From: Chlorella sorokiniana
Lineage: Eukaryota > Chlorophyta > Trebouxiophyceae > Chlorellales > Chlorellaceae
NCBI GenBank assembly: GCA_025917655.1
Contig: CP084610.1
Span: forward strand, 992,001 to 1,056,000
Reading direction: 5' to 3'
Length of the DNA: 64,000 bases
Shown: one piece after another, positions 11,537 to 21,874 of the stretch
Layout: the number at the start of each line of letters is the position of its first letter
Position numbering within the stretch: the stretch's first letter is position 1
Made by a program: the position numbers and the translations under genes
Notes under the pieces: generated by a model
Seen by the model: the letters and a program-made list of their open reading frames with translations, nothing else
Told to the model about the DNA's origin: nothing
Databases searched by the model: none

Positions 11537-13910
11537 ATGGGCGTGTACGTCAACAGCAACTACGACAGCGGCAACATCGACGTCGTGAACGTTTCAAACC
11601 CGCACGACCACGTGACTCACGAGCTGGAGCTCAAGGTGGGCCTGACGGGCTGGCTGAGGGAGGGGGACGGGGAGAACCTCGCTGGGGAACGGGAGGCGGA
11701 TGCGCAGGGCCTGCAGGGTCTGGGAGCGCGTCGGGCTTGGGGGCCCAACCCAGGCTGCCAGGGCAGCTGGGTGCTTGCCGCCTCTCGCCACCCCTGATGA
11801 GCACCCACACCCACATGCGTCATCACCCCTTGCTCCCTCCTCCCCCAGATCCACCCGGACCCTTACTGCGACAAGGACGGGCGGGAGCACATGCAGTGGT
11901 TCTATTTCAGGGTCAGCAACTGCGCCGACGAAACGCTGGTCTGCCGCATCACCAACGCCGGGCAGGCCTCGTACCCCCACGCCTGGCGCGGCTACAACGT
12001 GTGCGCGTCCTACGACAGGTGCGCTTGGCGGCGGCGGCAGCAGAGCAGTATCGGCGGCGCGGTGGCGGCGGCGGCGGCTGGGCATCGGCGGGAGCGGCAG
12101 GGTATTGAGGTTGGTCCGCTGGCGCTGTATGTGGTCCCTGCAGGAAGCACTGGTTCAGGGTGCCCACCACCTACGACGAGAAGGAGGGGTGCTGCACTGG
12201 ACGCACACGCCCACCCACGGCGCCGTCTACTATGGTGCGTGTGCCTGGGAGGGGCAGCCGTGCCTGTGGAAAAGGCGACAACTCCCGCACCTTCCCACCG
12301 CCCTCCCATGGGCGCCTCTGCCGGCTGTCGCCGTCAGCGCTGGCAGGCGCCGCGCCGACTGTCGCTGCCGCCTCCCCCACCCGCAGCCTACTTTGCGCCC
12401 TACTCGTACGAGCAGCACCAGGGCCTGGTGGCTGAGATGCAGTGCCACGAGCTGGTGACGCTGGAGATGCTGGGGAGAGCCTGGACGGGCATGACCTCGA
12501 CCTGCTGCGGGTGGGCGCGACACCGAGGACAAGCGCCGCATCTGGGTGCTGGCGCGGCAGCACCCGGGGAGAGCATGGCGGGTGCGAGGGGGCCGGGGGG
12601 GGACGGGGTTGGGTGGGTGGGGGTTGATGGCGGCAAGGGCAATGCTGGAACACTGCATTTGTGAAGCTGGATTCAGTGCACTGCAATGCTCATGCGCTTG
12701 CCACGCCTCCTGTTTGGCATCGATCGCTGCTTGGGCTGCTGCATGCCGCCGTGTGGGCCCCTCACCCCCCCCCGCCCGCCCCCGGCAGAGTACTTTGTGG
12801 AGGGCCTGCTGCGGCGCCTGGTGGACCCCCCGCCGACCCCACCTCCCGCCGCCTGCTGCGCGACTGCGTCTTCTACGTGGTGCCCTGCATGTGCCCAGAC
12901 GGCGTGTTCCGCGGCCACCTGCGGTGAGGGCCCCCGCCGCCGCCGCTAGCCGCTGGTGGACGAGTTGCCTGCCCCGAGAGGGATCATCGTGCCGGCACGG
13001 CGGCGTGGTTGCGGAGCCTGGCCCCTGGCCTGGCCTGACCTGACCTGGCTCACGCCCGCGCTGCGGTGCCCCCCACGCAGCACCAACGCGGCGGGGTGAA
13101 CCTGAACCGCGAGTGGGCGGAGCCCAGCGCGGAGGCCTCCCCGAGGTGCTGGCGGTGCGCAACGAGATGGACGAGGTTGGCGTGGACCTGCTGGTGGATG
13201 TGCACGGTGGGCGGGAGCGCTTTCCTTTTGCGTGGAACGGGCAGGGGGGTTGTCGGGTGCCCCTGCCTGTTGGCCTCTGGCTGCCCGTGGGCCGTCTGCC
13301 TGATTTCGCTTGCACGCTGGGAAGTGAACCTTGGTCAGAGGTTCCCTTGCAGAGAGGTGTCGGTGTGTGCCACTCGTTGCCGCCCCCTTGCGCAGGCGAC
13401 GAGGCGCTGCCCTACAGCTTTGTGGTGGGCAACCACGGCGTGCCCTCCTGGGACGCGCGCATGGCGGCGCTGCACGCCGACTTCCAGGCCGCCTTCTGCG
13501 CCGCCTCCCTGACTTCCAGGCGGAGCGCGGCTACCCGCAGGCCGCGCCCGGAACAGCCAACCTCTCCATCTGCAGCAAGCATGTGAGCTCAGAGATGAAG
13601 GGGGCGCGAGGTGGTTGTGCGCCGACAGCCCCCTCCTTCTGTCGCAACTTGCGCAGGCAGCTGTGGCAGTCGGGGTTGGACTGGCAGCGTGCTGGGGGTG
13701 CCTGCACCTGCTGCTCTGCGCTCAAGCGGCGGCCCCGCGCCCTGCGCAGGTTGGGAGCGCTTCAAGTGCCTGGCGGTGACGCTGGAGCAGCCGTTCAAGG
13801 ACAATGCCGACCTTCCGGAGCCGGAGCAGGGGTGGAGCCCGGAGCGCGCGCGCAAGCTGGGCGCCTCCATGCTGGATGCTGTGCTGGCGGTGGCGCCCAA
13901 GCTGCGCTGA
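11537..13910 (+). CDS. Small cytosolic carboxypeptidase (M14, CCP/AGTPBP1-like)
   Basis: Zinc carboxypeptidase of the M14 cytosolic branch; eukaryotic members trim C-terminal or side-chain glutamates of tubulin and other proteins. The ATG at 11537 starts MGVYVNSNYDSGNIDVVNVS, followed by the beta-rich N-domain typical of CCPs (QWFYFRVSNC, SYDRKHWFRVPTTYDEKEG across an intron, YFAPYSYEQHQ). Catalytic-domain elements: the zinc motif HPGE near 12563, VVPCMCPDGVFRGHLR near 12885, the substrate-binding GVNLNREW near 13100, the zinc His in LLVDVHGDEALPYSFV (joined over an intron near 13200-13410), and the catalytic Glu in CLAVTLEQPFKDN near 13780. The stop is TGA at 13908. At roughly 370 residues it matches the short bacterial-type CCPs more than the long animal proteins. 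The frame slips at G or C runs at 12472, 12566 and 13507, and by two bases near 12515. Confidence 0.87.
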
Positions 13911-14169
13911 GCCGTGCGCACCAAGACAAGCGCGCAGGCAGCCAGCTTCTACCTATTTCTTCGCGCATCATTGCGCGACTGTCGGCTTCTTTCAGCACCC
14001 TGTTCCAGTGACACAACTGCAAATCGATCCGCCACCCTCCTGTTTATTGACAGCCACCAAACTTGATGCCTTATCTCTGCTTCTCAAGCTGTTCTCGCTG
14101 AGTCTCAGCATTGTTACTGCTATCCACATGCATGTCTTAATTTGAAGCACATCGGTGGAATCTGTAGCA

Positions 14170-14660
14170 TCAAGCAGAGCAGAGGCCGGCCAGCTGCCAG
14201 CCATCGGCTCCTCTGTGCCCCTGCAGCGCTGCGCGTCCCAGCAGCAGCACAGCCACGTTGCTGGCCAAGCAGGCTGCTTGTCGCGGGCTCAGGCTGGCCA
14301 GGAAGCTGTGGAACGCCGCAAGCCCGCGCAGCACGCCAGAGGATGCCCAGACAACACTCCGCACGACGGCTGCATGGAAAGCGCTGCTGCCCGCAGAGCT
14401 GTTAGCCTCCAGGTACAGCGTGCATGCCATCCCCACGCCAGTCTCCTGTACTTCAAGACGTCCCCCTGCTGCAGATGCAACTGCTGCTGTCAGCCTCAGC
14501 AGCCGCCGGGCCAGCCATGAAAGGCTGGCGTCTGCATGGCAGGGCCGCCCGCCGCTTTGCCGCCTTGCACGCCGCCGCCGTCCGCCTCGGGGCTTCCAGG
14601 GCTGGCCAAGCCGAAGGTATTGGCCACCAGAAGAGGTTCCTCTGGTGGCATAGACGCGTC
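14170..14660 (-). CDS. Doubtful small gene, product unknown
   Basis: Two abutting minus-strand frames look more protein-like than their alternatives. One starts at an ATG near 14659 (MPPEEPLLVANTFGLAS) and is followed after a frame change by a helical stretch (ACTLYLEANSSAGSSAFHAA) and a hydrophobic segment (ACLASNVAVLLLGRAALQ) that stops at 14170. It could be a short membrane protein whose frame is broken by a consensus error or a missed intron. No family is recognised. It could also be the 3' UTR of a neighbour. Confidence 0.25.
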
Positions 14661-14997
14661 TCTTTTTACAGCCGACTGTGGATGGCTGCTGCTATGGTCC
14701 TGTCACCTATTGCCTGTAGGTGACTGCTGTTGCATGGACGGTTCTAGGAGCTGCTGCCAAGGCTTGAGCTTCGACTGGTTGCAGCCCAGCCAAGGAATCG
14801 GCAACAGTTGCTAGTCAGAAATTGAATGCAGGGATCCCTGCTCGAACTTGAGACCGAGGAGCCAGGCGACTGAGCAGCAAACTGCAAAGCAGTGGCCCTG
14901 GTCGTTTGATCTGTGCTGAAATTCGAGCAGAGCGTACATCCAATGTACTGCGGGTACATGAGCATAGCGAGTACTACAGACCGTGCAGCAAAGCAAG
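14661..14997. other. Gap, no gene seen
   Basis: This stretch follows the stop of the methyltransferase gene at 14998 and probably contains its 3' UTR. I see no repeat or RNA gene in it. Confidence 0.5.
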
Positions 14998-16462
14998 TCA
15001 CAGTGCCTGATACTCATGACAAGCACGACTGCCTGCAGGAAAGCGGTAGCCCGCTCTGCCAGCAACGTCCACAGCCGCCTCGCGCAGCGCGCCCGCCTCG
15101 CGCCCCACAGGCAGCTGCAAGCCACGGGCGGCGATCACGCAGCGATTGTTCTGCCGCTGGCTGGCGACCGCAAAGCAACTGCCGCTGCCACTGTCTGCCC
15201 CAACCAAGGCTGCCTTGAACAAGGCCACAGTGCGATGGTCCTCCAAGCTGTGAAGGTTCAGCAGGAAGCAGCCACGGTCTGGATGCAGCGCGGCTGCAAC
15301 TTGCGCCGCAAACTCTGCACCAGCAGGACCGATGTCTAGACACTGAGCATTAGATCGCACTGGACCTGGCTGTCAACCACAGCGCTTGCATCGTCCACAG
15401 CATTGTACTGCCCACAGCATGCACAGCGCTCACCATTATTGCACAGCGCCGCCGGGACGTTGTCGCCGCCGTCAAAGCAGTCCATGAAGACCAAATCGTA
15501 CGGCGCATGACCCTGGCCCTGCTGCTGCATGCTTGGCGCCAGGAACGCGGCCGCGTCGGCTGTGTGCAGGCGCAGGTTGGGGAGCGAGGTGGGAGGCCCA
15601 TCGCCAGCGTGGCTGCCGCCACCACCGCTGGGTCTAGCTCCACGGCATCCACGTCTGCAGGGGGGTGGCGAGGCTGTTCTGCTGGTCTGTATCTTGTTCA
15701 CACGGCATAGGACCGTCAGTGCTGCCCGCGAAAGAAGCGCATCCAAGGCAACCCACCCAAGCAGGCGAAGTGGTGGGCCAGGAAGAGCGGGAGGCTGCCG
15801 CCACCCACGCCGATGCACAGCGCCCGTAGGCGGCTGCTGCTGGGGGCAGGCGGGTACAGCCGCTGCAGGTGCAGCAGTGCTGCCGCCACTGCTGCTGTTG
15901 TTTTCAGGTACTCCTGAGCCAGGCAGTTGGGGTAGGCCTGCACGAGCTGCCGCCGCACGCCGTCGCTGCCCGCTGCCGCCCGCTGCACCATCACCCGAGC
16001 CACAGACTGCCTTGTGACGGCGTTGAAACGCAGCACCCGCCACTCCTCCCAGGCTCCTCCCAATGCGCCGGCATCACGGCTTGGGGCGGAAGTGGCGTGC
16101 GCAGTGACGGTGATACGTCCATTGCCGCAGGAGCTGTCTGCTTCAAACACGCAAGTGCCCGCGTCACGGCCCCAGCCGCCGTCTTGGTTTCCCCACCACT
16201 CAGGGCTGAAGTTCCAATGGCCTGGATCGTTGCCGGTGGAGCCAAACAGCTCAGCAAGGCCCTGCAGCACGCCCTCCGCTTGTGAACTGGCGGCGGCGCT
16301 GCAACGCGCCTGGCGCCGCCGCCGCTGCAGCGGATCCTCCCTGCGTCGTGCGGTACATGCAGTCGCTCGATGGCGTTTAGGCGACTTTGAGTCGCCATTA
16401 TTGCAAGACGCCGGCCACTGGAGGCCAGCAGCGTTGTCTAGCGTCGCTAACTTGTAAGACAT
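14998..16462 (-). CDS. Spermidine-synthase-like SAM-dependent methyltransferase
   Basis: Rossmann-fold methyltransferase of the spermine/spermidine-synthase-like group (plant and METTL13-like proteins of unknown substrate). The ATG at 16462 opens MSYKLATLDNAAGLQW, a basic, Ser/Ala-rich leader that could be an organelle transit peptide. The substrate-side beta region includes WRVLRFNAVTRQSVARVM. The SAM site is clear: motif I LCIGVGGGSLPLFLAHHF near 15800, then after an intron the acidic-loop motif DVDAVELDPAVV near 15650, then YDLVFMDCFDGGDNVP near 15480, and the last exon from about 15345 with CFLLNLHSLEDHRTVALF. The TGA is at 14998. A true spermidine synthase would carry more of the polyamine-binding motifs, so I call only the family. 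The frame slips once near 15600. Confidence 0.78.
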
Positions 16463-16711
16463 GGCTCCTGTGGAGAGGGACAGCCTAAAATAGCTACTTG
16501 CTGTCGCAATGCAGCATTATGAAGGCGCACACTGCTTGAATAACCATCCCATGATCTGGCGCGGCTGCGACGTGAGCGCTAGGCGGCCTGGCGCCGCTGC
16601 CCAGCTACTGGGCGGGCCCAGCTATGTTATTGCCATCATTGCATCGCTTTGCAATAGCAGGAGCAGTATTTACATCTGTAGAGCTGAGCGGCAGGGGCCG
16701 TTTAGTGTGCC
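16463..16711. other. Short gap between two minus-strand genes
   Basis: It holds the promoter side of the methyltransferase gene and the 3' end of the DUF4864-like gene. It is relatively A+T-rich. No separate feature was seen. Confidence 0.5.
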
Positions 16712-17868
16712 TTAGACGTTTGCATAGTCTCCAAAGAGGACGCCCACGGTGAGCCATATGTTGCGCAGCGGCCCCTCCTCCACCTTCTCCAAGCAGAAAG
16801 TGAAGAGCTGGCCGCGCTGTGTGGGGCTTGAAGCTACCGCAACTGCATAAACCGCCTTGCTTCGATGCCGGTTGGAAGGGAACACCAGCGGCGAAGCAGC
16901 CTGCGCAAGGGAGGTTGCCGGTTTATGAGTCCGCACGATGTAAGGGCATGAAGCGCTGAAAGGACATCCGCACAGCAGTCAAACTCACAACCGGCTTGTC
17001 ACCATAATCAAGGGCACAGATCTTACCTTCCAGGCATCACAGTTCAGCAGCGCAGCAAATGGCGGCGAGTGCAGCTGTGTGGAGAAGTCAGGCAGCGCCA
17101 GCCACTCCTCCTGTGCACCCCAGCTGCGCACCCGCTGCGGCAGGACCTGCAACTAGGGAAGCAGCAGGTGCTGTCAACTCCGCCTGTGGCAGCGTGCAGG
17201 GCAGGATGCTGCCAAGCGCATGACAACCGGTGCACCGCGCCCAAGCATGCATTAGCATGGCATTACTCGATCATGATTGGCGCACAGGCGTACCGGGGCT
17301 GCGATCATATGCTCAGCCCCTTCCGGCTTTGCGAACATGAAGCAGGTTTGCACGCCGGCATCAGCCTCTGGGTAATCATTCCGCTGCATGTGGCAGAGGT
17401 GCACATGGCAGAAAAGACGTTCTTGAGTAGGCACATGGTTTTTCATGATGTTGACATGCGCTGCTCTTATTGTTGCACCTGTAGGGCGTTCATCTGGGCT
17501 GCGATGCATGCCACAGGGGACATCATATGTGTCGGGCGGGGAGGCGCCAATGGGCTGTCGATGCCTTGCTGCAGAACATACGATTCAAACTCTGATGACA
17601 GTGAGTCGGAAGAGAAACCTGCAGGGAAGGGCATGTGTAATTTTCACCCAACGTTTATGCGAAGAAGGCCGTTGCAAGCGAGCTACTTGCCAGCATCGTC
17701 TGCTGCTGCCCCAGGCAGCCGCCGCCGCTGCCGAGGTAGCAAGTGTCGAGGGTGCCGCGGCTTTTGGTTCAGCACGTCACTCGAACACAACTGCCTCTTG
17801 CGATGAGCATTTGCTACCGAGGACAGGGGAACGCAGCGGTTGTGCGGAATACATGTCGTCGAAACCAT
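16712..17868 (-). CDS. DUF4864-like protein, probable plastid leader
   Basis: Five exons join with perfect phases into about 240 codons: 17868-17691, 17618-17479, 17383-17294, 17152-17027 and 16900-16712. Exon 1 (MVSTTCIPHNRCVPLSS...) is basic and Ser/Arg-rich, like a plastid leader. Exons 2-3 carry SPVACIAAQMNALQ joined to RNDYPEADAGVQTCFMFAKP, the arrangement 'hydrophobic helix, ALQxND, DAGxxTxxxFAxP' that I associate with the DUF4864 fold of plants and bacteria. Later exons carry SPPFAALLNCDAWK and FTFCLEKVEEGPLRNIWLT, matching the family's closing strand. The function of this family is unknown. The first intron would start GC rather than GT (GCAAGT at 17690-17685), and the phase only works with that donor. 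The stop is TAA at 16712. Family assignment is from memory of the motif pattern. Confidence 0.68.
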
Positions 17869-18149
17869 GGCTGGGCACGCAGTGTCTTTTGGAACTGTGT
17901 TGCTTGCCGATCAAATGCTGTCATATTCTCGGCAACAAGGGTGTGTTCCAGCCGACAGGATTGCCGCAGACGGAACTTTCTAATAGCTTTCCTGGCGTTT
18001 ACAATGCCAAAAAGGCACTCCAAAGACTTGCTGGCTTATAAGGAGATTGCTGAGGCACACGTCAAGCCCCACACGCGTATCTGGGCTTCAAAGGCGAGGA
18101 GGGCTTTGCCGCAGGCGATCTGACTGGGCGGGGGCCCTGATTAAGCAAC
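17869..18149. promoter_or_regulatory. Divergent promoter gap, DUF4864-like / PEPC
   Basis: This 281-bp interval separates the start of the minus-strand DUF4864-like gene from the plus-strand PEPC gene and must contain both 5' ends. I see no clear TATA box. Confidence 0.45.
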
Positions 18150-21100
18150 ATGGCTGAGCATCAGGAGCTACACTACGCGGAGGTGGGTGCACCACTAGCC
18201 AGCCAGTGCATGTCGCATATGCTCGAAGCGATAGCGCCGCTCCTGGGCGCACAACGGTGTTTGCGGTGCCCAACGCCCGCTCACAAGCGCTTTACTGCGA
18301 TTACGGCTTGCGGGGAGACCCAGTCTCACCGAGCCAGAAGCTGCCGCCGCCGCCTGCAAGGCGGCACTCCTGCGCAGCTTGCGGCATGCGGCCCACCTGG
18401 GTCCCCTGCTCACCCGCCTGCAGGACTATCCCCTCCAGCCACTGGTGGACGACTGCCGCCTGCTGGGCAGCCTGCTGGATAACTGCCTGCGCATTGAGGT
18501 CGGGAGGAGCTCTTCCAAAGGTGGGTGCTGCCCGCCGTGGCACTCGTGCCCCGATGGTGCCTCGCTGGCTGCAGGCCGCTGCCACCTCGCATGCAGGCGT
18601 CCCTGTCAGCAGACCGTTGCGCTCACCGACCCTGTATCAGCAGACGTGTTGCTGCAATTATCTATTATGGCCCCCCGGCCACCGCAGATTGAGCGCATCC
18701 GCACCCTGTCAGACTGCGCCCAGCAGCTCAGCAGCGCGCACGACAAGGAGGCGGGCGCTTCCTCGGCCAGAAGATGGCGGAGGAGCTGTTTGCGCTGCCG
18801 CTGGAGGAGGCGCTGCCCATCCTGCGCGCCTACGGGCATTACCTCAAGTGAGCGGGGTGGAAGGGTTTAAGGTGGAACAGGGGGGGGGGGGGGCGGCGGC
18901 GCTACCGTGAGCTTGTCCCAGCTCTGCCGTGCATGGTATGCAAGCTTGTCCCAGCTCTGCCGTGCATGGTATGCAAGCTTGTCCCAGCTCTGCCGTGCAT
19001 GGTGTCTTGACCTCGGTGGTGGGGGCCAGCATGTTGCCCATGGATGGTTGGAAATTATGCGAGCACGGGATCAGGCCGGCCGCCCTCGGCGCACTCTGAA
19101 GCGTCTGCTGTTTGCCCCGTGCCCGCCGCCACCCCAGCCTGACCAGCATCGCGGAGCAGCACCACAGCGTGCGCACCACGCGCATGGACGGCGTGCCGGT
19201 GAAGAGCGTGGACGAGGCGTTCCACGACCTGCTGGAGGGAGGGGTCACGCCCGACCAGCTGTACGAAGCAGGTGCGGGGCAGTACCGCCGCACATGAGGG
19301 TGGCACACACTTGGCGTTTCCGCCGGGAGCCCATGGGAAGCTCCCCTGCCGGTGGATCGCCAAGAGAAACGCCGAGATACTGTCGCCTGAGGCGCGCCTG
19401 GCCCCGCCCGCCCCTGCCCCCGCAGTCACCCGCCAGCACGTGGAGATCGTGCTGACGGCGCATCCCACCCAGGTGAACCGCCGCACGCTGCAGCACAAGC
19501 ACTCGCGCATCGCGACGCTGCTGGCGCAGAACGACCGCGCCGATCTGACCCAGGAGGAGCGGGACCACACGATCGAGGAGCTGATTAGGTGAGCGGGGGC
19601 GGGTACCAAAAGAGCGAGGCAGTGGCAGCGCTGGGGAGCACTCCGAGGTGTGCCTGCACAGCGTTCTTGCACACGCTGACCATGTCTGGGCTGCACTTGG
19701 GGCTGCCGCAGGGAGATCACCGCGCTGTGGCAGACGGACGAGCTGCGGCGGCGCAAGCCCACCCCGCTGGACGGTGAGCACGAAGCGCTGTCGCTCCCGA
19801 CGCCAGTCTGGGCCCGCAACAAGGCGGGGCACCTGCTGCCACTGCTGTGCCCGGCCTTGCCGCGCCAAGCCAGCAAGCTAAGGTCCCTTTGCCGCACCGC
19901 GTGTGCTGAGCTGTCGCCTGGCGTCCCTGGGCCCCTCGGTGCAGAGGCGCGCGGCGGGCTGCACATCGTGGAGCAGAGCCTGTGGTCCTCGCTGCCCAAG
20001 CTGCTGCGCGCGTCAGCGCGCTGCTGAAGAAGCACACGGGGCGGGAGCTGCCCATCGACGCGTGCCCCATCCGCTTCGGCTCCTGGATGGGCGGCGACCG
20101 CGACGGCAACCCAAACGTCACCGCCAAGGTGGGAGTGCGTGGTTACCATTGACCGGGACGGGATGCTGTTGGGGTGGCTGGGGTGCTTGTTGCGCCGCCC
20201 AGCGCCAGGCTGCAGGCCGCCCAGCTCGTCCTCCTTCATCCCAGCCGCGCTTCCTCTCGCCACATCTCTGGGCACCCCTCGCTTGTCCATGTCGCTTCCG
20301 CCACCCGCACCTGCACCTCCCCATCAACCGTCCACGCCCCCCATCATACGCCCGCGCAGACCACCCACGAGGTGGCCTGCCTGTCCCGCTGGATGGCGGC
20401 CGACCTGTACCTGAAGGAGGTGGATGCGCTGCGCTTCGAGCTGTCCATGAACCACGCCAGCGACGAGGTGCGCGCGCCTGCGTGTGTATGCTTGGGCTGT
20501 GCAGCATGGGTGAAGGGGGTGGGGTGAGGGCGTGGCACGGGAAGGCGGAGCAGGCGGAGGGTCTGCCTGCTCGAACCCTTGCCTGTGTCGCAGGGCCACC
20601 ACTCCAGTGCACGTGCCCCCTGCAGCTGACGCGCTGCGCGCATCCCACTGTGCGCCCGGCCGCAGGTGCACAACATGGCTTACGATATCGTGAGCCGGCA
20701 GCAGCCGGGCGGCGAGGACGGCGGCGTGCCCGCCGCCCGCGCCCCCAGCCTGCACATCTCCGTGCCGCTGCAGGGCGCCGCGGGGGCCTGCGCGCGTCGC
20801 AGAGCACCGTGGAGCTGCTGCCGCAGAGCTCCGACCTGGCTGACCTGCACGGCGAGGACCTGATGAGCCCCCGGGCATCGCCTCCCCCATGGCCACAGGC
20901 AAGGCTGCCCCCGGCGGCATGCCGCTCCTACTAGCATCCGCAGCCGCCCAGCAGCTGAAGGTCGCAGGCCGCAGGGCTGCAAAGTGCGGCAAGCGCATGG
21001 CACGCAGGGGAGCAGCGGCCTGGCTGGTTCCTGACAGTCTGCATGTGTGGTGGCCTGCTCGCCCCATGCAGGCCCCTCCAGCCCGCGCTCCCAGTGGCCC

Positions 21101-21841
21101 CACATGCGCGGCTCGCTGGCCGACGCCGCCGCCAACGCCGCCAGCAAGGGCTCGCCGCGGGCGTCACCCCCAACAGCTCCGCGGCGGTCCTGTCCCACAC
21201 CTCCTCCTTTGCCGGCGCCAACGGCGCGGAGGCCGCCATGGCGCAGCTGGAGCGGCTGCAGCTGCCTCCGGGTGTGTCTGGCGCGGGGCTGGGTGCCTCC
21301 ACGGCCCGCCGCCTGCCCAACCAGGGCCTGCAGCGCACCGACACCACGGGGCGCCTGCTGTCGCCCAGCGCGCTGAAGCGCCGCGGCCTGCAGGTGGGAG
21401 GGGCTGCCGGGCGGGGTGTGGGGTGGGTCGGTCTCCCCATTTGCTGGTCTTCCGTCTGCTGGTCACTACAGTGGTTGCGCTGTTGGGGTTGGCAGGAATC
21501 GGGCGGTCCGACAGCCCACAAGCCCGCGCCGCTGGGCCCGCCATGCACTTGCTGAGCTTACTGGATCCATCCCTCCATCCCCGCTGCCGCATTCCCTCCT
21601 ACACCCCCGGCTCGCATCCCAGGCCGCCGCCTTCCACAAGACGTCCATCGACAACCTGCTGCACCCGCGCGGCGTGGCGGGGGCAACCCGTACCGCATCC
21701 TGCTGGGCGAGGTGCGCTCGCGCCTGCTGGCCACGCGGCGGCGCATGGAGGAGCTGCTGGCGGGGCAGGTGCCCGCGGCAGACGGAGGTGAGCCTGCTGC
21801 TGCCTATAGGCCTGGTGCGGTGGGTGGCAGGCTGCATGGGG

Positions 21842-21874
<33 letters not shown>

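Noticed and set aside
13505-13512. Programmed frameshift in the carboxypeptidase
   Set aside because: No slippery heptamer or downstream structure is evident, and the same kind of one-base loss recurs at G/C runs in unrelated genes. Consensus error explains it better.
18881-18893. 13-G run as a possible regulatory G-quadruplex
   Set aside because: It is in a PEPC intron beside simple repeats. Similar runs occur in many introns here, so there is no reason to single it out.
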